From the NCBI GenBank assembly GCA_936432065.2, contig OW386291.2:102117823-102181822 (forward strand): DNA of 64,000 nucleotides. Reading direction: 5' to 3'. The notes below the pieces were generated by a model. It did no database searches, was not told where the DNA came from, and saw nothing but the letters and a program-made list of their open reading frames with translations. This stretch comes from Rutpela maculata (taxonomy: Eukaryota > Arthropoda > Insecta > Coleoptera > Cerambycidae). Made by a program: the position numbers and the translations under genes. This document shows, piece by piece, positions 34,149 to 45,983 of the stretch. Positions within the stretch are counted from its first letter, which is position 1. Each line of letters begins with the position of its first letter.

Positions 34149-36994
34149 CCGGGTGTAAACGAACAGTGGGCCACCCCTGTAACTTCCTTGTTTTTAAAGA
34201 TATCGGGATGAAATTTTGTATGTTGAGAGTAGGTAAGATTTTCAACTTTTTGAGACCTATCCGCCATATTTATCACTTCCGGTTTCACCGGAAATGGCCC
34301 CAATAGTCTTTTCTAAATGGACCACTCTGTATGTTTTTACATTTTTGAAATAAAGATCACATTTTGGATACATTTATACTATTTTGAACCATTTATACAG
34401 TGTTGCACGAAAAATAATTCGAATTATAGTTGTCAATCTAGATGGCTGTGAATATGTTAAAATTGTTTTTGTTCCAATGTAATTCATATGAAAAATACAA
34501 AAACGTCAATATGTCCAATAATACATCATACAGGGTGCTGTAAACTCATTAAAATCACATTTTTCAAAATGACTCATTTTTTTTAAATATTATGATATGG
34601 GCCACCCGGATATTCAGAAAGCTCTATATAGTAAGGATTAAACAGTACCAAAAGTTCCGTAATATGTAATTGTTACCGGCAGGAAAGACAATTTTTCTTA
34701 GGAAATTTATGATTTTATCTAACTTCAATTAAATTTTGATCAACCCTGTATATTTGTGTTAATATTTTATGATATGCAACAAGAATAAGCCAGAGGCCCA
34801 TTCTGTCTCCTGCGGAGGGTGGCTTTCTTAGAATTACTCTATTTATTTTATAAATTTTAGAATGAATATGAATTTCCTCCGATGTTTTTTAATTAAATTT
34901 TCAGTAATAAATTCCGAGTTAGAAGAACTCGCATGATGTAGTTTTTAAATATTATATGGGCATGGACTCTTCATTACTTTCTTTTTATATCTTAGTAAGA
35001 AAAGTCCTTTCACCAGTATGTTTTTTATTTATTAGTCAAGCCATATCATCGCAGAAATGCAAAAACAAATAAGTTAATCAAAATAGGTCCTTGCCATGCT
35101 CATATGTTTTCTAAATTATTAGTATTTTAAGTGTTTAGCATCTAAAGTGATTTTGATCATTTTGAGTGTTTAGTATCCAAAGTGATTTTGAAAATTGAAT
35201 TTCGTTACAGTCAAAGTGAGAAAGTCGACATGCTTTTAATATACGGGGAATGTAAGAACAATTCTGTTCAAGCCGCGGCGTTATACGCGAGGCGTTATTC
35301 ATATAGGATTCATCCTAACCATCGCCAGTGTGCAAAGGAGGAACAGAAACTGTGAAGAGCACCTAACAATGATGATGAGAGGTTTATTATAAATTAAAAT
35401 ACTGAAATAGAAGTATTAGCTCATGTAGAGGTACATGCTACATCATCTACAAGGGAAATAGCCATCACGCTACAATCAGCCATCAATCGGCATGGAAAAT
35501 TTAAAAAATGCATAAGTATACAAGTTTTAAATACCAGTTACATCAACACCTCTATGGAGATGACGGTGCTAGAAGAATGATTTTTTGCAATTGGGTTCTG
35601 GAAAAGTATGGGCAAGATAGAGAGTTCCACAAAAACATATTGTTCTCAGACGAATCTCGTTTCACAAATAACGGGATGTTCAATAGAAATAATTGTCAAT
35701 ATTGGGCCACAGAAAATCAACATTTAGTTAGAAAGGGAAATTTTCAGGAGCGTTTTGGTTTTAATGTCTGGGCGGGGATAAAGTATAACCGGATTATAGG
35801 ACCTATTATTTTTGAGGGCCCACTTACCGGAGAAAGGTATTTGGAGTTTCTTCAAAACGAAATTGAAGATGGTATAGATAATTCGCCTTTAGCTCAACAT
35901 GGGCAACTATACTTTCAGCAGGACGGAGCGCCTCCCCATAACTCCAGAAATGTTGCTGCTTATCTTAATAATAGATTCGGGGAGCAATGGATTGGGACCA
36001 ACTGGTCAGGTTAGATGGCCCGCGAGATCTCCGGATCCGACTTGTATAGATTTCTTTTTATGGGCTCATCTAAAAAATATTGTCTACTCGACAGCTGTGT
36101 ATACGAGAGTGGATTTAGAAAATCGTGTGAGGATGGAATTTGACAACATATCTCCTGTACAGTTGCAAAATGTTCAAGACAATTTTATTAAAAGAATTCG
36201 GAAGTGCAGAGATCAAAATGGAGGTCATTTTGAACAACTGTTAAATTAGAGATTGAAATAAACAATTTGTTAACCTACTGTAGTACTGTATTTATTTTTA
36301 GGGTTATTTGCAGTGAAACCGGAAGTAACAAATAGAAGATAGAATGGGCCTCTGGCTCATTCTTGTTGCATGTCATATAATATTAACACAAATATAGAGA
36401 GTTGATCAAAATTTAATTGAAGTTAGATATAAATCATAAATTTCTTAAGAAAAATTGTCATTCCTCCCCGTAACTATTATACATTACGGAACTCTTGGTA
36501 CCGTTTAACTCTTACTAAATAAAGCTTTCTGAATATCCGGGTGGGCCATATCATAATATTAAAAAAAAGTCATTTTGAAAAATGTGATTTTAATGAGTTT
36601 ACAGCACCCTGTATGATGTATTATTGGACATATTGACGTTTTCGTATTTTTTTATATGAGTTGCATTGGAATAAAAATAATTTTAACATATTCGCAGCCA
36701 TCTAGATTGACAACTAAAATTCCAATTATTTTTCGTGCAGCACTGTTTAAATTGTTCAAAATAGTATAAATGTATCCAAAATGTGATCTTTATTTCAAAG
36801 ATGTAAAAACATACGGGGTGGTGCATTTAGAAAAGACTATTGGGGCCATTTCCGGTGAAACCAGAAGTGATAAATACGGCGGATAAGTCTCAAAAAGATG
36901 GAAATCTTACCTAATTTCACCATACAAAATTTCATCCCTATATTTTTAAAAACAAGGAAGTTACAGGGGTGGCCCACTATTCGTTTACATCCGG
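34149..36994 (+). mobile_element. DD41D mariner element with ~660 bp TIRs
   Basis: 2846 bp, starting CCGGGTGTAAACGAACAGTG and ending with the near complement, flanked by TA (within TATATA on both sides). Left arm 34149 to about 34806 and right arm about 36337-36994 match in order along their length: CCCCTGTAACTTCCTTG, GGTTTCACCGGAAATGGCC, AGATGGCTGTGAATATG, CATACAGGGTGCTGTAAACT, GATATGGGCCACCCGGATAT and GCCAGAGGCCCATTCT. The transposase relic lies between them. TIRs of this length are far beyond the ~30 bp usual in mariners. Confidence 0.85.
35215..36249 (+). pseudogene. Mariner (DD41D) transposase, degraded
   Basis: The N-terminal helix-turn-helix region is readable but broken (KVDMLLIYGECKNNSVQAAA from about 35225, stop at 35353-35355). 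The catalytic domain (35508-36249) has FSDESRF (first D) and LYFQQDGAPPHNS (second D), then a frameshift at about 36000, and continues as VRWPARSPDPTCIDFFLWAH (third D in IDFF). Allowing one missing base, 41 residues lie between the second and third D, which places it in the DD41D mariners. It ends GGHFEQLLN, the usual C-terminus. Two frameshifts or more and at least one stop make it inactive. It is related to, but clearly diverged from, the transposase at 58.8 kb. Confidence 0.9.
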
Positions 36995-37029
36995 TATATA
37001 TATTTCTTAAATACAGTTAAAAAAATTAA

Positions 37030-38370
37030 AACAATAAAAGTTTTCTCTTATGCATACGTGAGATTTTTCGAAATGGTTTAGTAGATACGACAAACCAAAC
37101 TTTCCGAAATCACTAATTTGTAATTATCTCAACTTCTTCAAATGGCAACATCTTTCAGACATCCAGTAGTTACATACTAATTTTTACAACAAATCCATTG
37201 ATACCTTCAAATTGAATGTCGGTTTGATATTAACTACACAAGTTCTTGGATAATCTTGGTGGATAATAATTAAAATATCGAGAAAATACCCTTAGGTCCA
37301 GTCAACGAATGACCTAAAGGGTGGTGTAGAGTGCGTGAGCAGGTACCTAAGCGATTACATTAAAAAGTTGTTCAGGGTGTTTAGGGAGTGAACATACTGA
37401 AAGTCCTGACGTCTAGGAGGTGAGCCGGAGGGGGGGGGGGGGCACAAAGAAAGTCCCACTTTTGTTTTTTTCCTTTATATCTCTAAAATGGTGGGTCGTA
37501 GGGAAAAATTTTCTGATACAGAATGAAAGCTCATAAAATTCTCTACAACTTTCATTTTATATACTTTTTTCTAAACTGAGAGCGCAGCTAAACAGCATTC
37601 TCGGCGCACCTACCACCAAGTGCAGCAGTGGCTCGGGAATGAGCTGCCCCCTCAAGAGTGGGGGTGGAAACATGTAGGAGACACCCTGGTGCCACCGGAG
37701 GTTCTACATTTTCTTTATCACCTTTAAAATACAATTTTCTATTTTTCAGGTAAAAATCTGTTTTTCCGAAAATTTTCACTTTTCCGGAGCGTGTAGCTCA
37801 AAAACGGTTGCGAATTCGAAAAAAATATATAAAATGAAAGTTGTACAAAATTTCATTAGCTTTCATTCGGGATAAGAAAATTTTTCCCTGCGACGCACCG
37901 TTTTCGAGATGTAAGCGAAAAAACCAAAAGCGGCTCACCTCCTAGACGTCAGAACTTTCAGTATGTTTACTCCCTAAGCACCCTGAACAACTTTCTAAAG
38001 GAATCCCTTAGGTCCCTGCTCATGCCCTCTACATCTCCTTTATTGACTGGAGTACTTATGAATGTTTTGTATCTAGTTCTATTCAATTTCCATGGCATAC
38101 TTACTTGATAAGCGTATTTTTTCGATATTTTAATTATTATCCACCGAAGAACTTGTGTATTTGTATGTTAATATCAAACCGATTTTCGATTTTAAAGTAT
38201 TAATAGATTGTTGCGAAAATTAGTATTTAACTACTGGGTGTCTAAAAGATGTTGCCATTTGAAAAAGTTGACATAATTACAAATTAGTGATTTCGGAAAT
38301 TTGGTTTGTCGTAGCTACTAAAACAATCCCTAAAATCTCACATTTACATTTTTCTCTTGTTGTTTTGGTC
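37030..38370. mobile_element. Large fold-back element, arms ~550 bp
   Basis: Left arm about 37060-37590 and right arm about 37785-38350 are complementary. Shared blocks: TACGACAAACCAAA, CGAAATCACTAATTTGTAAT, TTCAAATGGCAACATCTTT, GTTTGATATTAAC, ACACAAGTTCTT, GGTGGATAATAATTAAAATA, CAGGGTG, GACGTCTAGGAGGTGAGCC, and TATAAAATGAAAGTTG. The right arm has an insertion of about 70 bp (38040-38110). The centre (37600-37780) includes a 63-codon minus-strand frame without recognisable domain. A 13-G run lies at about 37430. No target duplication or transposase identified. Confidence 0.8.
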
Positions 38371-38511
38371 CATTTGATTAATGTGAGTCCATTCACTGTA
38401 GATGCAAAAATAAAAGTAGCCCTAAAGAAATCAAGTAGGCTCAATTTTTTTTAAAACTACGCAGTCGTACTTAAAATCGTCTCCGGAATCCAAAATTGTA
38501 AAAATATACAG

Positions 38512-38640
38512 GGTGTTCCATTTAAAATTTCAAAGTTGTGGTCAATTCTGGGGAAACCGGAAGTGATGGAAGAGTGTCAAATTACAAAAAAATGCCGTTT
38601 TTGGTATCTATTACCCTTGCCAAATTTAAGACTCATATCT
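38512..38640 (+). repeat. Mariner-end-like fragment
   Basis: TACAGGGTGTTCCATTTAAA at 38509, then AAACCGGAAGTGATGGAAG. It has the same motif order as the ends at 29478 and 34149 but differs in detail. Likely a solo MITE end. Confidence 0.5.
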
Positions 38641-40029
38641 TGAAAACTCTGGAAACTATGGCTTGTCAAATTATTCCGTCGACACCCGGAAAATCGTTAA
38701 ATGATATATAATATTAATAATATGGAATATTTTTATATTCTGTCGTTAATTACAACAATGATAATTTTGTTTAGCTTAAGTTTTGACCGCTTGAGTCTTA
38801 CCCAGAGCCCTCCCCTTCATACTGATCATTATTTTGTAACCTTCAAATATAAATGGTAAATATCATATAAATGAAGACATTATTTATTTACTTAATGCCT
38901 CGCCCACATATATGAATGTATTAAAGTAGTACGTTTTCTTGATGAATACCTTACTTTAGTAGGTAAACAATCAGCAATGTGTCAGATAACATAAGACATT
39001 CAACAAATTCGTTCTTTTGGCTTCGTGACAAATCCAGTCTGTTTTGTTTTGCTGAAGCAGAAATGCATTTAACGTTTAACTCGGACTGAAAAACGTTTCA
39101 TAAAATATTACATTAATTTTACTGGAAGGCAAAGAAAGAACTTACCATTATAAGACCGATATCTCAGGTAGCCAACTTAATAAACCATCACGAGTAAGTA
39201 ATAACGACCTAAGGAATTGTGCCAAGTTTTAAATTTCTACTCAGATTTAATCGCAACCAGAAATGGATAAAAGTACCTGATGTTTTATTTTGTATACGTA
39301 TTCATGAAAGCGCGCAATTTCTTAAAAGCATTCAGTAAAAAGGAAAGATTTTTTTTTAATGTTATTTGTTCTTTCATACTTCAAGAGTCCGGATTTATAA
39401 TTATATTTGATATAATGGCCTTCCCGCAAAAGAGGTACGATAAATTTTCCGGTGATTTCAATTATTACTAAACCGCAAAGTAATTTATATTTCACAACTT
39501 ACCTAAAATCTTTATCTGTGAAACACAATTTCTGCGATAAATATATAAACAAATAAATATCATTTTTCTATGTTGTTAGAAGGCTTACACTTAACCTTAA
39601 ACATACAACATATAGTAAACAATTCCCAAATCCAAAGCAAGGGCTGTCCAGAGGAGAGTTGCACATTTAGAAAGACGCCGATTAACATGAACCTTAACCT
39701 AACAAATGCATAATCTAAGAGCATAACGCGACAACACAATCATTAACGAACTCTTTATTACATAGAAGAGTCCCAACAGTGCTCTGTTAGTGGATTAAAG
39801 CTAGCCTAGAAAAGATAGTAATAGCATCCAACTTAGGTGAGTCGTTAGTTTTACAAGAAAAAGAGCTTCGAGAAGCTAAAAGCTCTTTAGCCAGCAAGGT
39901 AAAACACGTGGTAATTTTTTATCGAAAACTAAGATAAAATGCTCACATCCAAAAAATCAGAGAAAACAGTAATTGCCCTGGGAAAATGCAAGTAGATAAG
40001 TGAAAGAAATTTGGAGTTAAATCTCAAAA
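38641..40029. other. Non-coding, nothing recognised
   Basis: AT-rich up to about 39640, after which base composition becomes more balanced and may be the 5' part of the LINE relic. A 63-codon frame (39280-39471) has no domain. Confidence 0.35.
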
Positions 40030-40925
40030 TGGTTATACACAAGAGTCCTAAGACCTATGATCACTACCGATCAGTGGTATGGTATGGTGAACTAAGACAT
40101 TATTTGGAGCAATAAGGTTAATTTAGGTGGCGTACAAATGCCTACTTGTCTGTATGCTATGGAGGTCATAAAAACCGCTCCCACAGTCGCATTGGAAGTC
40201 CTTCTAGACCTGCCACCACTACATACATTTATCCAAGGCGAAGCTCGTTAGAGGTGCTTAGGCTAATGTGAGGCTCAACGTCCATAAGGCAACAACACGG
40301 AATAGTTATACTCAGAGTTGAAGGTAGATCCCATTTTAGGAATGCCCACAAATACTAAAGCATAACCTCAACAAAATGTTCAAATTCAAATACCAGACAG
40401 AGAGGACTGGAAAAACGGTCGTCCAATATCGGGACAAATAATCTAGTATACGGACGGAATAGTGAGCTGAACCTAGGATTTACAGGATAAGGTCAAAAAA
40501 AAATCCCGAAGTGGCTCCATTACAGTGGTGTGCAAATCAGGCAAGGAAATGTAACCAGTCTATTGTCATTTTCGAATGCCAAGCAGCAGTAAAGGCTAAT
40601 ACAGGATTGCCTAAATACCCTTATAAACCAAGGTAGTGCAGAATACAGTGATCGTAGCGTGGGTACCAGAACACAAAGGACACATGGGAAATGGAGAAGC
40701 TGATGAACTGGCCAACGAAGGCGAATCTAAGTTCCTAGTCGTACCCAAACCCATTTGAGATGTAGCTAAGCCGCGGCTTACAGAAATATGAGTCTAATGG
40801 ATTTGGCAGAGTATGCAACATGCAGATTCTGTCAAGGGAAAGAGGAAATCTCAGTGTGTTATGTCACTGTGAAGATCTAGTTAGACTGAGATTCCAACTC
40901 CTTGACAAGGAAAACCAAGGGCTGA
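40030..40925 (+). pseudogene. LINE C-terminal region with RNase H (I/R1/Jockey group), relic
   Basis: Readable over several frames: TRVLRPMIT (about 40040), AMEVIKTAPTVALEVLLDLP then LHTFIQGEAR (40158-40250), IPDREDWKNGRPISG and YTDGIVS (about 40395-40460, matching the TDGS active-site strand of RNase H), and VIVAWVPEHKGHMGNGEAD then LANEG (about 40650-40725, the last RNase H motif). A cysteine-containing C-terminal segment (CRFCQGKEE, about 40830) follows. Numerous frameshifts. The same family of C-terminal region appears at 57371-57960 and probably at 50040-50357. Confidence 0.8.
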
Positions 40926-41567
40926 TAGCTAAGCTGAGGGGCTCTTATCATGCCTGTGAGGTCTGATACAAAGGACAAAGCTGGATAAGGAGCTCTATGG
41001 GAAACTAGAACAAGAGCTCCATAATAAATCCACAGGGGGACGTGGTGGTCAAGGAGCTAACTCCTCCATTCTAATCTAAGAACTTAATGAAAAATAGTGA
41101 CAATATATTACTTTCTCCCATAAATTGAAAGGTAGGTTATGGGTGTTATCATGCAAAGGCTGGCACTCGGAACTTGGATGATATTAGGTTCAATTGTTCC
41201 TGAACTTCTTCTTCATTCCCCGAGGAATGTAGTGGTTTATTGAATACCGGTTTACCTTACTCAGTTATTTCCTATAATTAAATATAATTGATAAGGAGAG
41301 GATTTGGGAGAATATAATGATAAAAAGTTGCTTTGGGGACGTATTTTGTGGTGATTTGAGCTATTGCTGCAATGGGCCGTCCAGGCCCACATGCCTAAGC
41401 ATCACTTGTCTGTCTCCCTAACGGCCAATTTTTTAGAGGCGTAAAGAAAAATGGAGTATAGGCGTTTTGGATATTTGAATCACGCCAAACTTTGCTCAAC
41501 TGGCAAGTTGCCGGTCTTGCTATCTGTATCCTTTGTCCAGTTTCATATTTTTAGTGACCGGTATTGT
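40926..41567. other. LINE 3' region and unrecognised sequence
   Basis: The first ~170 bp (to about 41090) continue the LINE 3' end (ACAGGGGGACGTGGTGGTC near 41032). The rest holds nothing I recognise. Confidence 0.35.
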
Positions 41568-43050
41568 TATTTTTACTTCAACATTCAGTGGAAGTACAGC
41601 AATGACAAAAAAAATTTTGAAATGTCATGAAACGCCGAGATTTTAAGTTTGGGCAAAAAAAAATTTCTGTCTGTCGGTTTGTCTGTAACTTTTTTTGTGC
41701 GCACGATTACTTTGGAACCGTTTGAGATATTAACTTGAAGTTTGGTACATGTATGTATTTTAACGTGAACTAGATTATATTTTCATTGTATTCCATCGAA
41801 GGGTTGGGGGATAAATTGGAATAAATGGGGGTAAATAGAGCAAGGGTAAATCAAGCAGGTAAGAGTCCATAAAATTGGTATTTACTATATACAAGAGAAG
41901 CTATAAGATCTCAAAAAAATTTTTAGTATTAGCCACCCCCACTCCATTATTAAAGGGGGTGAAAAGAAATTGCGATTTAGTATATGTATTAGAGAATATT
42001 ATTTAGGTATTATGCAAATCACAACTTATACACTTTTTATTCATTATGAAAATACCTACTTTCTGTATATTGTTGCCCTAATCTGGGCACGCTAATATAC
42101 TAGTTAGGTAAATACTTTAAAACACTCATTATTGGAGAATCAATCAAAACAACTACTCTTCTAGCTAATACTGACGAAGTATTGAATTACATGATAGAAT
42201 TCTTAGCATTTTAAAGAGAAAAAAAATATATATTGAAAATACTTAAATCATTTATTCAAATTTAGTCATTCACACTTTTTTATTTAATATGAAATTATCT
42301 ACTTTATGTATATTGGTGCCTTAATCGGGTCACGCTAATATACTACTTAGGAAAACACTTTAAAACACTCATTATTGGAAAACCAATCAAAACAACTACT
42401 CTTCTAGCTAATACTGACGAAGTATTGAATTACATGATAGGATTCCTGGTATCTTAAGGCAAAAAAAATATATTGAAAATACTTAAATTATTTATTGAAA
42501 TTCAGTCATTCACAACAATTATTGAACCGTACATTCTATTTCAACTCTAGAAAAGTTGTACAAGTTTTTTCGAACTTGTTAGTTCTCATCGGTAGAGTAT
42601 AGAAACATTCATTCATTATTTACAAGCCTATTCTTGATTTATTTTTACAATTAATTATCTTTTATTTATTTGCTTTTATCATGATTAGAGAATATTATTT
42701 AGGTATTATGCAAATCACAACTTACACACTTTTTATTCATTATGAAAATACCTACTTTCTGTATATTGTTGCCCTAATCTGGGCACGCTAATATACTAGT
42801 TAGGTAAATACTTTAAAACACTCATTATTGGAGAATCAATCAAAACAACTACTACTACCACCCCCATGTCACCACCCCCTCCCCTCTAACGATGTGGGAT
42901 ATCGTTTTATGGGCTTTCGGGGCAGACGATTTCACGTATTATATTATTAAAGTTCCATAAACAATTTTTCGACTTACAAAATTTTTTCGTTTTGAGAGAC
43001 TTGGATGGAAAATCTGGATGTGGAAGTAGTGATTCCTTGGGCAGTGGTTT
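41568..43050 (+). repeat. Dispersed repeat family B, copy split by family A repeats
   Basis: Left part 41568-41984 (ACTTCAACATTCAGTGGAAGT hairpin, CTGTCTGTCGGTTTGTCTG, GAAACGCCGAGATTTTAAG, GGTAAATCAAGCAGG). Right part about 42847-43050 (CCACCCCCATGTCACCACCC, GACTTGGATGGAAAATCTGG). Between the two are three partial direct copies of family A. Compared with the 19847 copy, about 60 bp of family B are missing at the junction. Confidence 0.8.
41985..42846 (+). repeat. Three direct copies of dispersed repeat family A
   Basis: Copies at 41985-42243, 42262-42520 and 42620-42846. Each has the TATTGTTGCCCTAATCTGGG-like block and the AAAACACTCATTATTGGAGA block (GGTGCCTTAATCGGGTC in the middle copy). 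The first and third are nearly identical to each other over about 150 bp, the second more diverged. They interrupt a family B copy and the outer two end at the same motif (CAATCAAAACAACTACT), so the array may have grown by duplication in place. Confidence 0.8.
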
Positions 43051-43492
43051 TTTTTTAACATCTTATATTAACCTCCTAGTGGAGTTTAGTTATAGTTATT
43101 CCACCACCCAACCAGGACACGCACACCTATATAACAAAACAACAACTATTTAATGCGACACTGCCATCTGCCGCAGGTTAGATTTAATATGAGAGGAGAA
43201 CGACTAAGCATGTTCTCTCTCACGCAACCGCGATCTAGCCTACTACCACCGTCTCGGCAATACGTAGAAAATGTCACTACACATTCACACCGTAGCCAGG
43301 GTTCAATCCGAGAACCCCGTGGTCACAAGCTTAATTAGCATTAGCAAGCTTTATTAGTGTACGTTCCCACTGCACGCTATGCGATGCTATGCTATGCTAT
43401 GCTATGCGCTGCGATGTGATATTACTATTTAAAGCGCTTGATATAAAACTAGATGTGTTCACAGTGCAGTTCTACCTTTGTTGCGATCGGTC

Positions 43493-45983
43493 ATGAGTTA
43501 TAAATATTTTTTGACTGAAAACTGGGCATTAAAATACATATTTTTGAAAAACAGAGCCAGAAAAAAGAAATATCTGGGTTCATAAAATTTATGAAAACAG
43601 ATCAAGATTTGGGGAATGTCACCATTTATTTAACGAGCTTCGAAAACATCCACAGAAATTTCAGGAATATTTTCGAATGTCATCAGATACTTTTTACCAT
43701 TTATTATTTTTATTTATTTGCTTTTATCATGATTAGAGAATATTATTTAGGTATTATGCAAATCACAACTTACACACTTTTTTATTTATTAAGTAAGTTG
43801 TGATTTGCATAATACCTAAATAATATTCTCTAATCATGATAAATCATAATAAATAAAAAAGTGTGTAAGTTGTGATTTGCATAATACCTAAATAATATTC
43901 TCTAATAATAATAAACATAATAAATAAAAAAGTGTGTAAGTTGTGATTTGCATAATACCTAAATAATATTCTCTAATCGTCATCAGATACCTTTATGTAT
44001 ATACTAAATGGCATAACACCAGTATTAAAAAGAAAATACAATAAACTTTAGGAAACCAATAGGAGTTAAGGAGAGACTTGTTACATTGAGGTAAGTGAAA
44101 GTAATATAGAAAATCATGCAATTTATTCACTCGCCATGTAACAAACTTAAAAAAGATTCATATAACAATAATATTTAACATAAATCATAAAGGCATTAAA
44201 GAATTAGGTTCTTGATAATTATCTAAAGGTCCTGGATTATCCGTTGAAGTTGCATATGAAACAATTGGATTCCAAGTATTCCCAGGGTTCATGTTTTGGT
44301 AGTCTAAAGAATGTTCTGAAGTCGTTGTTGAAGGTGTAGGTGAAAAGAGCGGGCTTGGAGTGGCTCGTGAGTGAAATAGCGTTTGAGGCATTACATCGGA
44401 AACAGTGCATTTGTATAAAAGTTCTTGCATTTTCAAGCGAAACAGCATCTTAGTCGAATAGGTCATTTTCTTCATGCTTGGTAAGAAACTCATTAGAAAA
44501 TGATAATCGTCATCATTAGTCGTACGTTCGTTTGTTTTCAATATTTGAAATTTTTCTTTTTCTAAATGCAAAAATTTATCCATATCGGGGTCGTGTTTTC
44601 ATTTGTTAGCCCGCTTTACAGGTTCTTTAAAGTTTGATTGTCCAGAATGTACTGGAATATTTGACAGTAAAGTGTTTTTCGCTGCTACTACTTGTTGACC
44701 AATTGTAGATCTACTTTTCTCGCCTATATCATCGGAGCATTGCTCAACCGTATCTTCTCCTGTTTCTTCTTCATTGTCGTAGTCCTCTGTTTCTGCCTGA
44801 GACTGTGATTCTGGTTGAGAGTCCATGTCTGTATCGTTGTCTGTTTCAGTAGCAGGAACTGTTACCGAACCTGTAAGTCTTCTAGGTTTCATTAGATCTT
44901 TGAGAAATACCATATTGTTGAAAAAGGTCCAAGATGAAGTGAATGTAGCTGGAGTTTCATCGCCGCTTTTCGGTTTAGGTATTTTTTTAACTCTGCTCTA
45001 AATACGTCTCTCAAGGACTTCCATTTTTTTGGTGGCAGCTTCTGTGAATTAAAAACATCATATTTCTTTTATTTATATGTAATAATATAATTCTAAAGCA
45101 AACGGGTATTTTCACTATTTGCTGAATTGTTATTATTTATCCACAGATTTTTGGCTACTGGGACAAGCTACAGGGCCCTGGCATTTACATATCGTATGGG
45201 AACATCAACTGTACTAAAAATAGTACGAGAGGTTTTATCTGCCATATGGGAAGTTTTTGCTGAAACTCATTTGCCCGTTCCAACCGAAGATATGTTATCT
45301 CACGTGGCAACTCAATATTGGGAAAAATGGAATTTGCCCAACTGCGTAGGCGCAATTGACGGCAAAAGTGTCCCACGAATTCTGGGTCGATGTTCTACAA
45401 TTACAAACAGTTCTATTCCATTGTTTTACAAGCTGTTGCAGATGCTGACTATCGCTTTCTTACTGTAGAAGTGGGAGCATATGGCAAACAAAGCGATGGT
45501 GATATTTTTAAATCTTCTGCAACCTACGCTCTACTACACAATAATACATTCAATTTACCACAAAAAAAGTTTCTTCCAAATAGCGGCATATATTTTCCTT
45601 TCTATCTGATTGGCGATGAAGCATATCCTTTAACTAAATATCTAATGAGACCGTATCCACGAAAAAATTTGACAACAAATCGATGTTACTTTAATAGTCG
45701 TCTTTCTCGAGCCAGACGATGCATCGAATGTGCTTTTGGCATACTTGTAGCAAAATGGCGAATATTAGGAAAGGCCATAGAAACAATGGTCCCAACAGCA
45801 GAAGCGATTGTGAAATGTACATGTCTACTCCACAATAAAATCATTGATCGTGAAGGCAAGATTCATAATCTTACTAGCAGTGAGGATGGTACTGCAGTCC
45901 ACCAAAATAACCCAGTTACAAGGACATATAACAGGGCAAAAATGAAGCATATCAATTACATAATACACTTACAAACTACCTGA
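43493..45983 (+). pseudogene. Harbinger transposase, two exons, interrupted
   Basis: Exon 1 (43493-44090) starts MSYKYFLTEN and, after a one-base frameshift near 43574, reads WVHKIYENRSRFGECHHLF and KFQEYFRMSSDTF, the usual N-terminal region. It is split by a 290 bp insertion with a 12 bp direct repeat GTCATCAGATAC on both sides, then resumes (ILNGITPVLKRK, RKPIGVKERLVTLR) and ends at a GTAAGT donor (44091). The acceptor CCACAG is at 45141-45146 and exon 2 begins 45147. The junction restores R-FLATG in phase. Exon 2 has the first catalytic D in GAIDGK (45358), the second in LIGDEAYPL and E in RRCIECAFGIL. About 13 bases seem to be missing after GAIDGK, which shifts the frame and deletes the HIRI-like strand. 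The stop is at 45981-45983. Inactive as it stands. AATAAA signals follow at 46023 and beyond. Confidence 0.9.
43700..43978. repeat. Family A end repeats inserted in the transposase exon
   Basis: One plus-oriented copy of the ~85 bp end of family A (43703-43790: TTTATTTGCTTTTATCATGA, ATTAGGTATTATGCAAATCA) is followed by three minus-oriented tandem copies (43795-43978: AAGTTGTGATTTGCATAATA, period about 80 bp). The array lies between 12 bp direct repeats (43679-43690 and 43979-43990) within exon 1 of the Harbinger transposase. Confidence 0.85.

Noticed and set aside
43153..43338. 61-codon frame just left of the Harbinger element
   Set aside because: No domain or repeat relationship; the region is flanking DNA of mixed composition.
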